9,832 bases of DNA from Bacteroidales bacterium (GCA_028696755.1 JAQVGK010000088.1:1-9832), one strand, 5' to 3'; positions 1 through 7,728 are shown, counted from the first letter of the stretch. Program-made: numbers and translations. Notes: generated by a model not told the origin, from the letters alone.

Positions 1-1
1 T

Positions 2-3000
2 GGCATACAAATAGTTACATCTGGCGTGTCGTCGCCTTTACAAGCATCCTCGTTTAGCTTTTCAACTAATGGATCTAGTTTGGCAACAGATTTATCGAAT
101 GCCAAACTTTGGTCAACTGGTAGCTCAAGTCTGTTTGCAACAACAACTCAAATAGGATCAACTTATGTTAATCCAGATGGTACATTTACCATTAATAGTG
201 GTTCAAATTTGCCAGTTAGTTTAGCAAGCGGCAATAATTACTTTTGGTTGACTTACGATATTAGCAGCACAGCCAGCATCGGAAACTTTGTTGATGCAGA
301 ATTTATTTCAGTAAATGTTGGTACGGTAGAAACTCCAACCGTTGGATCACCTAATGGAAACCGAGAAATAGAAATCGTTTATTGCACACCAACTTACTCT
401 AGCGGTGGCTCTAACGCTAACATTACAAATGTTACTTTAGAAAATCTTAATGATAATCCACCTGCAAACAATTCTCCATACTTTTTCGACCGAACAACCG
501 CACAGAATGATGTGCCAATGTTAAATGCAGGGCAATCCTACAATATAAACATAACTTTGGGTTCTGATGGTAACCAATATTCTGGTGTGTGGATTGATTT
601 TGATGTTGATGGAACTTTTGAAACCACAGAGTTTTTCTCTGCAGGATCAAATGCAGGAAGTAATGGCACGTCAACATTTTCGATTGATGTGCCAGCTGGA
701 GCAACTATTGGTGAAACAATAATGCGAGTTCGGGGTGGGGATGACTCTGCTGTTCAAAATACACATGCTTGTGGAGCATCTGCGAGTTCTTATGGGCAAG
801 CGCTCGACTATAAAGTAAGTATTACCAGTCCAGTAGATATGAGTTATGTTTCGTCAAATGTTACTCAACTCAATACCACAATAATATCGGCTGGAGCACA
901 GAATCAAGAAATTTTATGTCTTAAAATTGTGTGCTCAGGCTCACTAAATCCTTTAGAGGTCAGCGATATTGTTTTGAGAACAGATGGATCTACATCTCCG
1001 CTAATCGATATTGAGAATGCAAAAATTTGGTTTACTGGTACAAGTTCAACTTTTTCAACAAGTTCTCAGTTTGGAGCCACGTTTGCAAATCCACCGTCTG
1101 CTGGAACAGATATGACTATTAGCGGAACACAAGTGTTAAATCCCGGCAATAATTATTTTTGGTTGACTTATGATATTCCTGCAACTGCCACGGATGGAAA
1201 CTTTGCAGATGCGCTTGTTGCAAGTTTTGTCCTTGACGCATCGTCACAAACGCCTGCTAACAATGATCCTTCCGGAAATCGTCAGATAATGCAAGGATGT
1301 TTATTTACACTTACATTGAATGACCAATATTCCGATGGATGGGAAGGTGGAACTATAAATGTTGAGGTTGACGGGTTTACTGTTTTAAATAATGTAACTC
1401 TTGCTTCAGGCACTTCAACAAGCTTTAGTTTTGTTGCTGAAACTGGTGACGAAATTATTACTACTTATAGTGCAGGTACAAATCCTTCAGAGAACTCATA
1501 TATAATAACAAATCCCAATGGAGCTTTTGTTATGATGAGTGGCGAAGACGGGACGGTTCCCGTCGGTAAAACTGCATCTGCTGATTGTAATGCGGTAGAT
1601 GCATTTACTAGTAATAATAATGCTTACCAGAACGATGACGCAGGTTTCATTATTACAAGAAATACCACTAGCCAGTCGGGTTCGGTTTGGAATAATTTTA
1701 AAATTGACCTTACACAAAATTTCTCGATAGAGTTTGATATTTATATGGGTAACCATGAAGGAGCTGATGGAATTGTATTTGCAATGCAAGGTTTGTGCAC
1801 TTCGGCTGGAACAAATGGGAGCGAACTTGGATTTGGTGGAATTACTAATTCTATTGGCGTTGAGTTTGATACTTATGAAAATGGTGGCTGGTCAGATCCA
1901 GTTGCAGATCATATTGCAATTATTAGTGGTGGTAGCGTTGACCATGCTGCGGCAACAAATCTTGATGGCCCTGTGGATGTAAGCAATCTTGAAGATGGAG
2001 TTTGGCGAAGTGTTATTGTAGAGTGGATTTATTCGGATGTTAATTCACAAACTATGCGCGTTACTTTTGATGGTACTCCACAATTGACCTACACAGATGA
2101 TATTATAACAAATTACCTTGGAGGTAGCGATGAAACTTTCTGGGGTTTTACTGGATCAACTGGTGCAGAGTATAATTTGCAAAAGGTTAGAATAACATCA
2201 TATCCAAGCAATTCAACTGAGCTTACAGACATTACTATTGATTTGGGAAATTCTGTTAATGTTGAGGTCGCTGGTGGAGCAAATAGCTATTCTTGGGTTC
2301 CAGATGATGGCTCTGTTTCTGATCCAACAGCACCAAATCCTGTTTTAAGTCCCACAGTAACTACAGAGTATACTTGCAATATTGAGGATGGATGTGGTAA
2401 CATTATAACTAATAAATTTACTGTGTTTGTTAATGCAACTTTACCTGTTGAGTTGGGAGATTTGTATCTGATTTGTGATGGCGATCAAACTATTTTAAAT
2501 TGGAACACACTTTCCGAGAAAAATAACAAATGTTTTGTTGTTGAGAAATCATACGATGCAAAAAAGTTTTACTGTATTGATACCGTGGCAGGTAAAGGAA
2601 ACTCAAATGCCGAAGTGAGATATGTAATTAGCTATCAAACTGAGAACCAGCCAGTTTATTATCGTTTGAGACAAATTGATTTTAATGGAGAATCATCACT
2701 TTCCGAAATCATTTATAGTAATTGTGTTGCTGAACATTCAGAAGAAATCAAAATTGAAGTTTTTCCCAATCCTGTGTCTGATGTTTTAAACATTAAAGCA
2801 GATCAACCAGTATTTGGAAATGTTGCAGTTGAGATTTTCGATCTTAGTGGAAAAATTGTCTTCTCTCAAAGGATTAACGGTGGTAACGAACCATTTAATG
2901 CAAGAATAAGCATGGAGGCTTTGATTCCGTCATCGTATCTTGTGCGAATTACTACAGATACTGAGGTGCTAAATTTCAGAATCGTAAAACACGAGGTTTT

Positions 3001-3004
3001 TTAA
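2..3004 (+). CDS. Secreted multidomain lectin-like protein with T9SS type A sorting domain (5' end off window)
   Basis: The reading frame is open to the left edge, so the GTG at 26 is an internal codon and the N-terminus is missing. Residues are counted from that codon. Residues 1-115 and 272-424 are two copies of a BNR-neuraminidase-associated N-terminal-like domain, both with NNYFWLTYDI and ending GNR(E/Q)I. Residues 116-268 are a GEVED-like domain (CTP start, WIDFDVDG core), but its signature is GQALDY instead of GEVEDY. Residues 425-515 form a small beta domain (DQYSDGWEGG). Residues 524-725 resemble a bacterial legume-type lectin (EFDTY at 613-617, DHI at 628-630). Residues 728-805 are Ig/PKD-like, and 806 onward opens with LPVEL. 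From about 910 there is a T9SS C-terminal domain with FPNP at 913-916. These domains indicate outer-membrane export and cell-surface anchoring or release, with likely glycan binding. No catalytic domain is visible in this part; an enzyme could lie upstream. Domain names come from remembered family features. Confidence 0.85.
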   Translation, partial: GIQIVTSGVSSPLQASSFSFSTNGSSLATDLSNAKLWSTGSSSLFATTTQIGSTYVNPDGTFTINSGSNLPVSLASGNNYFWLTYDISSTASIGNFVDAEFISVNVGTVETPTVGSPNGNREIEIVYCTPTYSSGGSNANITNVTLENLNDNPPANNSPYFFDRTTAQNDVPMLNAGQSYNINITLGSDGNQYSGVWIDFDVDGTFETTEFFSAGSNAGSNGTSTFSIDVPAGATIGETIMRVRGGDDSAVQNTHACGASASSYGQALDYKVSITSPVDMSYVSSNVTQLNTTIISAGAQNQEILCLKIVCSGSLNPLEVSDIVLRTDGSTSPLIDIENAKIWFTGTSSTFSTSSQFGATFANPPSAGTDMTISGTQVLNPGNNYFWLTYDIPATATDGNFADALVASFVLDASSQTPANNDPSGNRQIMQGCLFTLTLNDQYSDGWEGGTINVEVDGFTVLNNVTLASGTSTSFSFVAETGDEIITTYSAGTNPSENSYIITNPNGAFVMMSGEDGTVPVGKTASADCNAVDAFTSNNNAYQNDDAGFIITRNTTSQSGSVWNNFKIDLTQNFSIEFDIYMGNHEGADGIVFAMQGLCTSAGTNGSELGFGGITNSIGVEFDTYENGGWSDPVADHIAIISGGSVDHAAATNLDGPVDVSNLEDGVWRSVIVEWIYSDVNSQTMRVTFDGTPQLTYTDDIITNYLGGSDETFWGFTGSTGAEYNLQKVRITSYPSNSTELTDITIDLGNSVNVEVAGGANSYSWVPDDGSVSDPTAPNPVLSPTVTTEYTCNIEDGCGNIITNKFTVFVNATLPVELGDLYLICDGDQTILNWNTLSEKNNKCFVVEKSYDAKKFYCIDTVAGKGNSNAEVRYVISYQTENQPVYYRLRQIDFNGESSLSEIIYSNCVAEHSEEIKIEVFPNPVSDVLNIKADQPVFGNVAVEIFDLSGKIVFSQRINGGNEPFNARISMEALIPSSYLVRITTDTEVLNFRIVKHEVF
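230..262 (+). repeat. Intragenic repeat, copy 1 (in first BNR-associated domain)
   Basis: This 33-nt stretch encodes GNNYFWLTYDI. It matches 1145-1177 at 31 of 33 bases, and both differences are synonymous C/T changes. It is the best-conserved DNA core of the domain duplication in the secreted protein. Confidence 0.8.
1145..1177 (+). repeat. Intragenic repeat, copy 2 (in second BNR-associated domain)
   Basis: This is the second copy of the 33-nt repeat at 230-262, about 915 bp downstream in the same reading frame. It marks the second copy of the duplicated domain. The flanking protein sequence is clearly more diverged than this core. Confidence 0.8.
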
Positions 3005-3027
3005 TAAATGTTTAGTTGGTGGTTTAC

Positions 3028-3061
3028 AGACGGTTATGCTAATATGGCTGCCGTCTTTTTT
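3028..3061 (+). terminator. Rho-independent terminator after the secreted-protein gene
   Basis: AGACGG (3028-3033) pairs with CCGTCT (3051-3056) around a 17-nt loop. A run of six T follows directly (3056-3061, the first T also closing the stem). It lies 24 nt after the stop codon at 3002-3004, where a terminator is expected. The loop is long for a six-pair stem, so strength is uncertain. A second possible 3' arm, AACCGTC at 3064-3070, pairs perfectly over 7 bp with GACGGTT at 3029-3035. Confidence 0.7.
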
Positions 3062-3102
3062 CAAACCGTCAATTTTTACTATTTGACAATACAAAAAAAG
3101 TT

Positions 3103-3129
3103 TTTGACCATTGATAAGACATACATTTG
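3103..3129 (+). promoter_or_regulatory. Weak candidate Bacteroidota promoter
   Basis: TACATTTG at 3122-3129 fits the Bacteroidota -7 consensus TAnnTTTG. The nearest upstream TTTG is at 3103-3106, a 15-nt spacing that is shorter than the usual 19-21. If active, transcription would begin near 3136, just before the inverted-repeat element, and give the lipoprotein gene a structured leader of about 205 nt. Confidence 0.35.
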
Positions 3130-3153
3130 CAATCAAATTTAAACATAGAAATT

Positions 3154-3297
3154 ACCGGAAACAAAATCTCTCAAATTAAATCTCTCCCCCGAAGCTGCTG
3201 ATGTATCCTCTTATCCTCGGACCTTCTCACAGGTCGGCAACAGCAAATTATCCTCAAAATCCAGTTCAATTAGGCAGTTAAGGGGAGATTTTCCGGT
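3154..3297. repeat. Inverted-repeat element with inner hairpins; unknown (structured RNA or small non-coding mobile element)
   Basis: The outer arms are ACCGGAAA (3154-3161) and TTTCCGGT (3290-3297). Inside them, AAATCTCTCCCC (3178-3189) faces GGGGAGATTT (3282-3291), pairing with a two-base bulge. The left arm holds AAATCTCTC twice (3164-3172 and 3178-3186). The interior contains a clean hairpin, GACCT/AGGTC (3220-3224 with 3231-3235, 6-nt loop). It also has a possible enclosing pairing GCTG (3194-3197) with CAGC (3241-3244), and three copies of TATCCTC (3204, 3212, 3249). No convincing reading frame is present. TAGAAAT occurs on both sides (3146-3152 and 3310-3316), which might be an old target duplication or chance in AT-rich DNA. 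The element is visibly richer in GC than its flanks. Function and strand are unknown. Confidence 0.5.
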
Positions 3298-3298
3298 T

Positions 3299-3327
3299 TT
3301 TGTTTTAATTAGAAATACTTATATTTG
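3299..3327 (+). promoter_or_regulatory. Candidate promoter of the transglutaminase-like lipoprotein gene
   Basis: TATATTTG at 3320-3327 matches the Bacteroidota -7 box TAnnTTTG. A TTTG at 3299-3302 lies 17 nt upstream, slightly closer than typical. Transcription would start near 3334, leaving a leader of only about 10 nt before the ATG at 3343. The -7 box overlaps a possible TTG start at 3325, which argues against that start. Confidence 0.45.
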
Positions 3328-3342
3328 CATAAAATCACTGTG

Positions 3343-4740
3343 ATGCCTAAAATTATTATCTATATTTCCACTTGGTTAATCGTACTATCATGCAGCAATA
3401 ACGACAAGTCAGATGTTGTACCCGAATGTAGGACTACAAGTTACGATGCTGATGAGGTTGTTACAATAAGTAATAATGGGGCTAAAATAATAGAGTTTCA
3501 ATTACTTATAAACGATACTGAATTTACAAGTTGGGTAGCTATAATTACATTTATTAAGGAAATGCCAGACAAATATCACGGGGAGCCCTTAGAGTTAAAA
3601 GCCTTCAGATTTGTAAATATGTATAGTTTCTCGGATAGCAAAATTGCAAGTCAAAAATATGAGAATTCTCCTTTCGTGTTGCTTTCATCAGTTGGGGGTG
3701 GTTTATGTGGAACCCGTTCGGCCGTGCTTACTAATATTTTAATTGCAATGGGTTTTCAAGCACGCAGTTGGTGTGTTGAGGGGCATGTAATCACCGAGGT
3801 ATACTCGGACGATAAATGGAAAGTATTAGATCCGCATTTTGGAGTTTACTTTTTAAATGATAATTTGGAAATTGCGTCATATCAGGAATTATGTGAAAAT
3901 CCGGACTGGTTTGATGATACGGCGAGGTACGTATTAAATAATAGGACAGAGAGTGCTTTGTTAAGTGTTTACATGTTCGAGTTTGGAAAAATGTTTTCCT
4001 CATTAGAAGATAATAGACTTTATAATACTCACTTCGAAAATCATTCGAATTTTCGTAGTAATTTTTCAATTCCTTCGGGAGCACAGTTCACTTTTCCATT
4101 TAGCAATAGTGATCGAGGTTCTTTTTATTTGGTTTCTAAATTTTCTATCCCTAACAATTATTGTGGTGAACTTATTGTGCCTTTTACTCCCGATAAGATT
4201 TTGGGCAGTGGGTTAGTTAGAATAAACGGTGAGGTATATAAAGTGGATAGCTGTTTGACAAACTTTAAGGATTTCGATGTTGATTTTGGAAATTTTGAAG
4301 TATTAGTGAATTTTGGTTTGGACTTTTACTTTTTCATAAATTATGCTACTTATTATCCATATGTTGAGAATAATTTCACTCTAACTGGAAGTAATATAAA
4401 CAGTCTTGCAATAAAAGTTGAGCATAAAGATATATTTGATGAAGTTATTATTCCTAAACACAGAGATCTAATGTTCAAAGTTGTTTTTGAAATATTACAT
4501 GGAAGCAAAGATGGAGCTCAGAGTCATGTGTTCGAATCACGAGAACATAACTTGAAAGTTTTATGTGATTCGCTTTGTTATTATTCAAAAACAGAAAACA
4601 AATTTGTAAATTCTATTATTGTTAATAATAATCATGCCTTGCAAGAATATTTGTTACAGCAAATGTTACTTTTCTTGTCGGCAAAATGTGATTGTGATGA
4701 TGTGAATACAATTCCTGATGATTTGGAAACAAAATATTAA
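3343..4740 (+). CDS. Predicted lipoprotein with transglutaminase-like (Cys-His-Asp) domain
   Basis: From the ATG at 3343 this is a 465-residue protein. It begins with a short charged end, a hydrophobic stretch and VLSC, giving a lipoprotein signal with lipidated Cys17 followed by SNNDKSD, as common in Bacteroidota lipoproteins. The upstream in-frame TTG (3325) would add six residues but falls inside a promoter-like box. A transglutaminase/papain-like core is visible: Cys122 in GLCGTRS, His148 in EGHVITEV and Asp163 in VLDPHFG. The spacing suits the transglutaminase-core superfamily. In bacteria this fold includes proteases, peptide cyclases and amide-bond enzymes, so the reaction cannot be fixed. 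Residues beyond about 170 match no family I recognise. The protein should sit on the membrane facing the periplasm or outside. It converges with the glycan-type operon, so a link to that pathway is only positional. Confidence 0.8.
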   Translation: MPKIIIYISTWLIVLSCSNNDKSDVVPECRTTSYDADEVVTISNNGAKIIEFQLLINDTEFTSWVAIITFIKEMPDKYHGEPLELKAFRFVNMYSFSDSKIASQKYENSPFVLLSSVGGGLCGTRSAVLTNILIAMGFQARSWCVEGHVITEVYSDDKWKVLDPHFGVYFLNDNLEIASYQELCENPDWFDDTARYVLNNRTESALLSVYMFEFGKMFSSLEDNRLYNTHFENHSNFRSNFSIPSGAQFTFPFSNSDRGSFYLVSKFSIPNNYCGELIVPFTPDKILGSGLVRINGEVYKVDSCLTNFKDFDVDFGNFEVLVNFGLDFYFFINYATYYPYVENNFTLTGSNINSLAIKVEHKDIFDEVIIPKHRDLMFKVVFEILHGSKDGAQSHVFESREHNLKVLCDSLCYYSKTENKFVNSIIVNNNHALQEYLLQQMLLFLSAKCDCDDVNTIPDDLETKY

Positions 4741-4748
4741 ATTGTTTC
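4726..4748. other. Inverted repeat spanning the two convergent stop codons
   Basis: GAAACAA (4726-4732) pairs perfectly with TTGTTTC (4742-4748) around nine AT-only bases that contain both TAA stops. It could fold in RNA from either strand and act as a weak shared 3' end. There is no T run after it on either strand, so it is not a classical intrinsic terminator. Confidence 0.35.
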
Positions 4749-5942
4749 ATTCCCATTAGCAAGTTTTACAACAGATTCCCAAATACTCCATTCATTATTT
4801 CCCCATTCGTGATAAATGTGTAATAGGCTAGGGTAGAAGCTCGTTTTAAATCCATCGTGTGTGTATCCTTTTGTTTTATCCCATGCAATATCATTATTAG
4901 CATATTCGGTAATCCAATTAAATTCTTGTGGAATTGTTGGTTGATTTTGTAAACCAAATTTCCATACCGACAAAGCAAGTGTTCCTTGGTCGCGGGTTTT
5001 TGTGTATGGATTTGAAAATTCTTTAATTGTTTGTTCGTGCCAGTAGTTTAAAAAATCAGCAGAAGAATCATCAAACAAAAACACTCCGCCATTCCAGTGC
5101 TGCCAGTCGGGCGAGATGGTTACATCATATTCTTTTTTAAGATAATCGGTTAAGTGAGTGCATTGTGGTGCCTTAAACTCGTACTTTTTACCTTCTTTAT
5201 CTTCCCAGAAATTGCCAGCTTTGTTAAATTTGATACCGGCTGTACCCCAAAGTCTTTTTTCGTAGTATGGATAATCAAATAATACAATTTCTTGCTCGGT
5301 ATTGTACCAGCATTTATTCGATTTTTCAAAAGTGTAATTACCAAGTTTAAAGTCTTTAACTGGCAAAACGTAACGGTTAAGAATATACGAGATGTTTTTG
5401 AAAAAGTGTTTTAGCGGTTTTGCACGATATAGATCAAAAATTGCTAATAGCTCTTCCGACTGTTTTTTTATTTTGCTATCAGTCAGATTTATTTTTCCGA
5501 ATAATTGGCTAAGTTTTTCATTAAAAATGTCTTCTTCTTTTGCATTTGCTTCAACACAATCGCAATTCATTGCATGTGGCGAAAATTCTTTCATAACACA
5601 ATGGTCTTTTGCAAAACTAATCGGCGATTTATAGTATTCGAAAACCTTATCAACACCATTATTCACAGCAACAATATCACCATCTAAATAACAATAGTTG
5701 TGTCCACGTTCAAGAAATTTGTTTATGCCAGTTTTTATAAAAATACTTGCCTGGTGATTGTTGAATTCATTTGGAGTTTCAACCTCTATAATATTATCGT
5801 GTTCAATTATGATTTCATTTCTTTTTGAATCAGTTAAAACAATAATTTCGTTCTTAGAATAATGCCTCAAAAACTTAAGCGAAAAGTTTAACTCCTCGAT
5901 ATGTTCTTTTCCACCGCAAACTACAAAAACGAATTTGTTCAT
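4737..5942 (-). CDS. GT-A fold glycosyltransferase (GT8-like), last gene of the operon
   Basis: This 401-residue cytoplasmic protein has no signal or membrane segment. It starts with a Rossmann-like strand (FVFVVCGG) and has YLDGDIVA with a DGD metal/nucleotide-sugar motif at residues 87-89. Later it shows NGGVFLF (284-290), RDQGT (317-321), PQEFNW (339-343) and a C-terminal HIYHEWG (375-381). That order is typical of GT-A retaining glycosyltransferases of the GT8 kind. The region between about 110 and 280 is longer than in a compact GT8 enzyme and resembles nothing I know, so donor and acceptor are unknown. It starts 4 nt after the stop of the upstream asnB-like gene, which points to cotranscription. 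Its stop codon overlaps that of the convergent lipoprotein gene. The glycosyltransferase call is good; the family assignment is tentative. Confidence 0.7.
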   Translation of the reverse strand: MNKFVFVVCGGKEHIEELNFSLKFLRHYSKNEIIVLTDSKRNEIIIEHDNIIEVETPNEFNNHQASIFIKTGINKFLERGHNYCYLDGDIVAVNNGVDKVFEYYKSPISFAKDHCVMKEFSPHAMNCDCVEANAKEEDIFNEKLSQLFGKINLTDSKIKKQSEELLAIFDLYRAKPLKHFFKNISYILNRYVLPVKDFKLGNYTFEKSNKCWYNTEQEIVLFDYPYYEKRLWGTAGIKFNKAGNFWEDKEGKKYEFKAPQCTHLTDYLKKEYDVTISPDWQHWNGGVFLFDDSSADFLNYWHEQTIKEFSNPYTKTRDQGTLALSVWKFGLQNQPTIPQEFNWITEYANNDIAWDKTKGYTHDGFKTSFYPSLLHIYHEWGNNEWSIWESVVKLANGNETI

Positions 5943-5946
5943 ATCT

Positions 5947-7728
5947 TTAATTTATCCATGTTTGAAACCATTCCTCTAAAACAGCAATTTTCCAAAGCCT
6001 CCAATGATCTTTATTTTCAAGAGAATTGTCAATAGCTGCTCTGTTAATTATTCCAGCAGTAACTAATTGTGATTTTTCTAAATTTCTACGATACCAATCA
6101 AAATCCATATAATATTTATCAGGACCAGTAAAACCTTGTTTTTTTCTTTTTAATATTTCGGCAGGAACTGTTCTTTTCAGGATTCGGCGAAGAATGATTT
6201 TTTGCTTTTTATTGTCAAAATATACTGATGGATTTAAACTAAGCATTTTATTGCAGATTTGCGAGTTGAGAAATGGAACTCTTACTTCGAGAGAGTTTGC
6301 CATACTTGCGCGATCAACTTTAGTTAAAACCAATTCGCCCATAAAGCACTTAATGTCCATTATTTGGAAGCGCTTGGGCGTAGGAATATTTTTGTCAAAG
6401 TATTTCCGGTAGAATCTATTTGTATCGGCAGGAATAAAAGAATGAATTTCGGGATTTAGCAATTTCTTTAGTTCTTCACAATCAAAATTTCCCATTGCCA
6501 TAGCTTTTGCATAACTATCAACATCAAAATAATTTACAGGTAATTCCCAACCCCATTTTTTCGAATCTTTAATTTGTGATTTTGTAACATGCCACAAATA
6601 TTCGCGGTGCCATGTGTATCCAGCAAATAATTCGTCGGCACCCTCGCCAGAGAGAACGGCTTTATTAAATTTTGATGCCAGTTTCGATACCTGATATGTT
6701 GGTATTATAGAAATGTCAGCAATGGGTTCATCATAGAAATACATCAAATCGTTAAGAATGTCAAGCGAAGTGCTGTCTAAAACCTCCGAATGGTGAGTTG
6801 TCTTGAATTTTTTTGCAACTATTTCGGCATACTGATGCTCACTATTCTCCCAATCTTTAAATCCAATAGAGAATGTGTTGAATCCCTTTTCAAATTCAGT
6901 GAAATATTTAACCATTGCTGTAGAGTCATAACCACCACTAAGAAAAGAACCCACAGGGACATCGCTACGAATATGTATGCCGACTGATTTCCTCAACAAC
7001 TGATCTATTTCTTTGACAATACTTTTTTGTTTAGATTCATCATTTCCAAGTCCTAATTTAAAGTATTCTATTTTGTTAATCTTTAAATCGTTTGTGATTT
7101 CGATAAAATGAGCAGGTTCAATTTTAAAAATATTTTTGAATATAGTTTTTGGTGAAGGTATATAGCGATAAATGAAGTATTCGGCAAGCGATTCGAAATC
7201 AATCTCTCGTTTAATGTCTCTATTCATTAGAATAGCTTTAATTTCTGATGCAAATATAAGATGTTGATTATCAATGAAATAGTATAATGGTTTTATCCCG
7301 AATTTATCACGCGCCAAAATAAGTTTTTGATTTTTTGCATCCCATAAACCAAATGAGAACATTCCTTCGAGCATATTAATCATGTCAGTTCCCCATTCTT
7401 CGTAAGCATGCAAAACAACCTCAGAATCTGTTTCTGATTTAAAAATATGATTTTTAGATTTTAATATTTCGCGAAGTTCGATATAGTTATAAATTTCGCC
7501 GTTGATTGTAATCCAGATAGTTTGATCTTCGTTACAAATTGGCTGAATCCCTGTTTCGCTTAAATCAAGAAACGATAAACGGCGATGCCCAAGTGCAATA
7601 TTATCCTTTTCGGAAAAATATGATCCGAAACCATCAGGACCGCGATGTGTAAGAGTGTCACGCATCTGGTCGAAGAGTTCCCGATCAACGGGAGAGTTTT
7701 TACTCCACCATCCCGTTATCCCGCACAT
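5947..7728 (-). CDS. asnB: AsnB-type glutamine amidotransferase / asparagine synthetase
   Basis: This 593-residue protein has the full two-domain layout of glutamine-hydrolysing asparagine synthetase. The N-terminal class II glutaminase has nucleophile Cys2 (MCGITGW), RGPDG (29-33), GHRRLS (47-52), NGEIYNY (76-82) and ETDSEV (99-104). The C-terminal synthetase has the ATP PP-loop SGGYDST (264-270), SGEGADELFAGY (360-371) and the late VDRASM...LEVRVPFL region. Ammonia from glutamine would be passed to an ATP-activated carboxylate: aspartate in the classical enzyme, a sugar or acyl acid in cluster-borne relatives. The start is fixed by Cys2, which must follow the initiator Met. It overlaps the end of the upstream GT2 gene by 29 nt. 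Its place between two glycosyltransferases favours amidation of a uronic acid or other glycan intermediate (inference); true asparagine synthesis cannot be excluded. Tyr in the PP-loop replaces the more usual Leu or Val. Confidence 0.88.
   Translation of the reverse strand: MCGITGWWSKNSPVDRELFDQMRDTLTHRGPDGFGSYFSEKDNIALGHRRLSFLDLSETGIQPICNEDQTIWITINGEIYNYIELREILKSKNHIFKSETDSEVVLHAYEEWGTDMINMLEGMFSFGLWDAKNQKLILARDKFGIKPLYYFIDNQHLIFASEIKAILMNRDIKREIDFESLAEYFIYRYIPSPKTIFKNIFKIEPAHFIEITNDLKINKIEYFKLGLGNDESKQKSIVKEIDQLLRKSVGIHIRSDVPVGSFLSGGYDSTAMVKYFTEFEKGFNTFSIGFKDWENSEHQYAEIVAKKFKTTHHSEVLDSTSLDILNDLMYFYDEPIADISIIPTYQVSKLASKFNKAVLSGEGADELFAGYTWHREYLWHVTKSQIKDSKKWGWELPVNYFDVDSYAKAMAMGNFDCEELKKLLNPEIHSFIPADTNRFYRKYFDKNIPTPKRFQIMDIKCFMGELVLTKVDRASMANSLEVRVPFLNSQICNKMLSLNPSVYFDNKKQKIILRRILKRTVPAEILKRKKQGFTGPDKYYMDFDWYRRNLEKSQLVTAGIINRAAIDNSLENKDHWRLWKIAVLEEWFQTWIN

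Noticed and set aside
26..28. GTG at 26 as the true start of the secreted protein
   Set aside because: The frame is open to the left edge, the first BNR-associated domain is already cut into, and no signal peptide follows.
447..704. Minus-strand reading frame inside the secreted-protein gene
   Set aside because: It lies wholly opposite conserved GEVED-like coding sequence and its translation has no recognisable features; it is a shadow frame. The same holds for frames at 1496-1982, 3791-4084, 4766-4978, 5150-5687, 6194-6987, 8034-8443 and 9371-9556.
3204..3255. Three TATCCTC repeats as a CRISPR or iteron array
   Set aside because: The units are only 7 nt, spacing is irregular (8 then 37 nt), and there is no cas or replication gene nearby.
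3154..3297. Integron attC site
   Set aside because: The ends lack the GTTRRRY/RYYYAAC core sites and no integrase or cassette array is seen.
3325..3342. TTG at 3325 as the start of the lipoprotein gene
   Set aside because: It overlaps a TATATTTG promoter-like box, and the ATG at 3343 gives a cleaner lipoprotein signal peptide.
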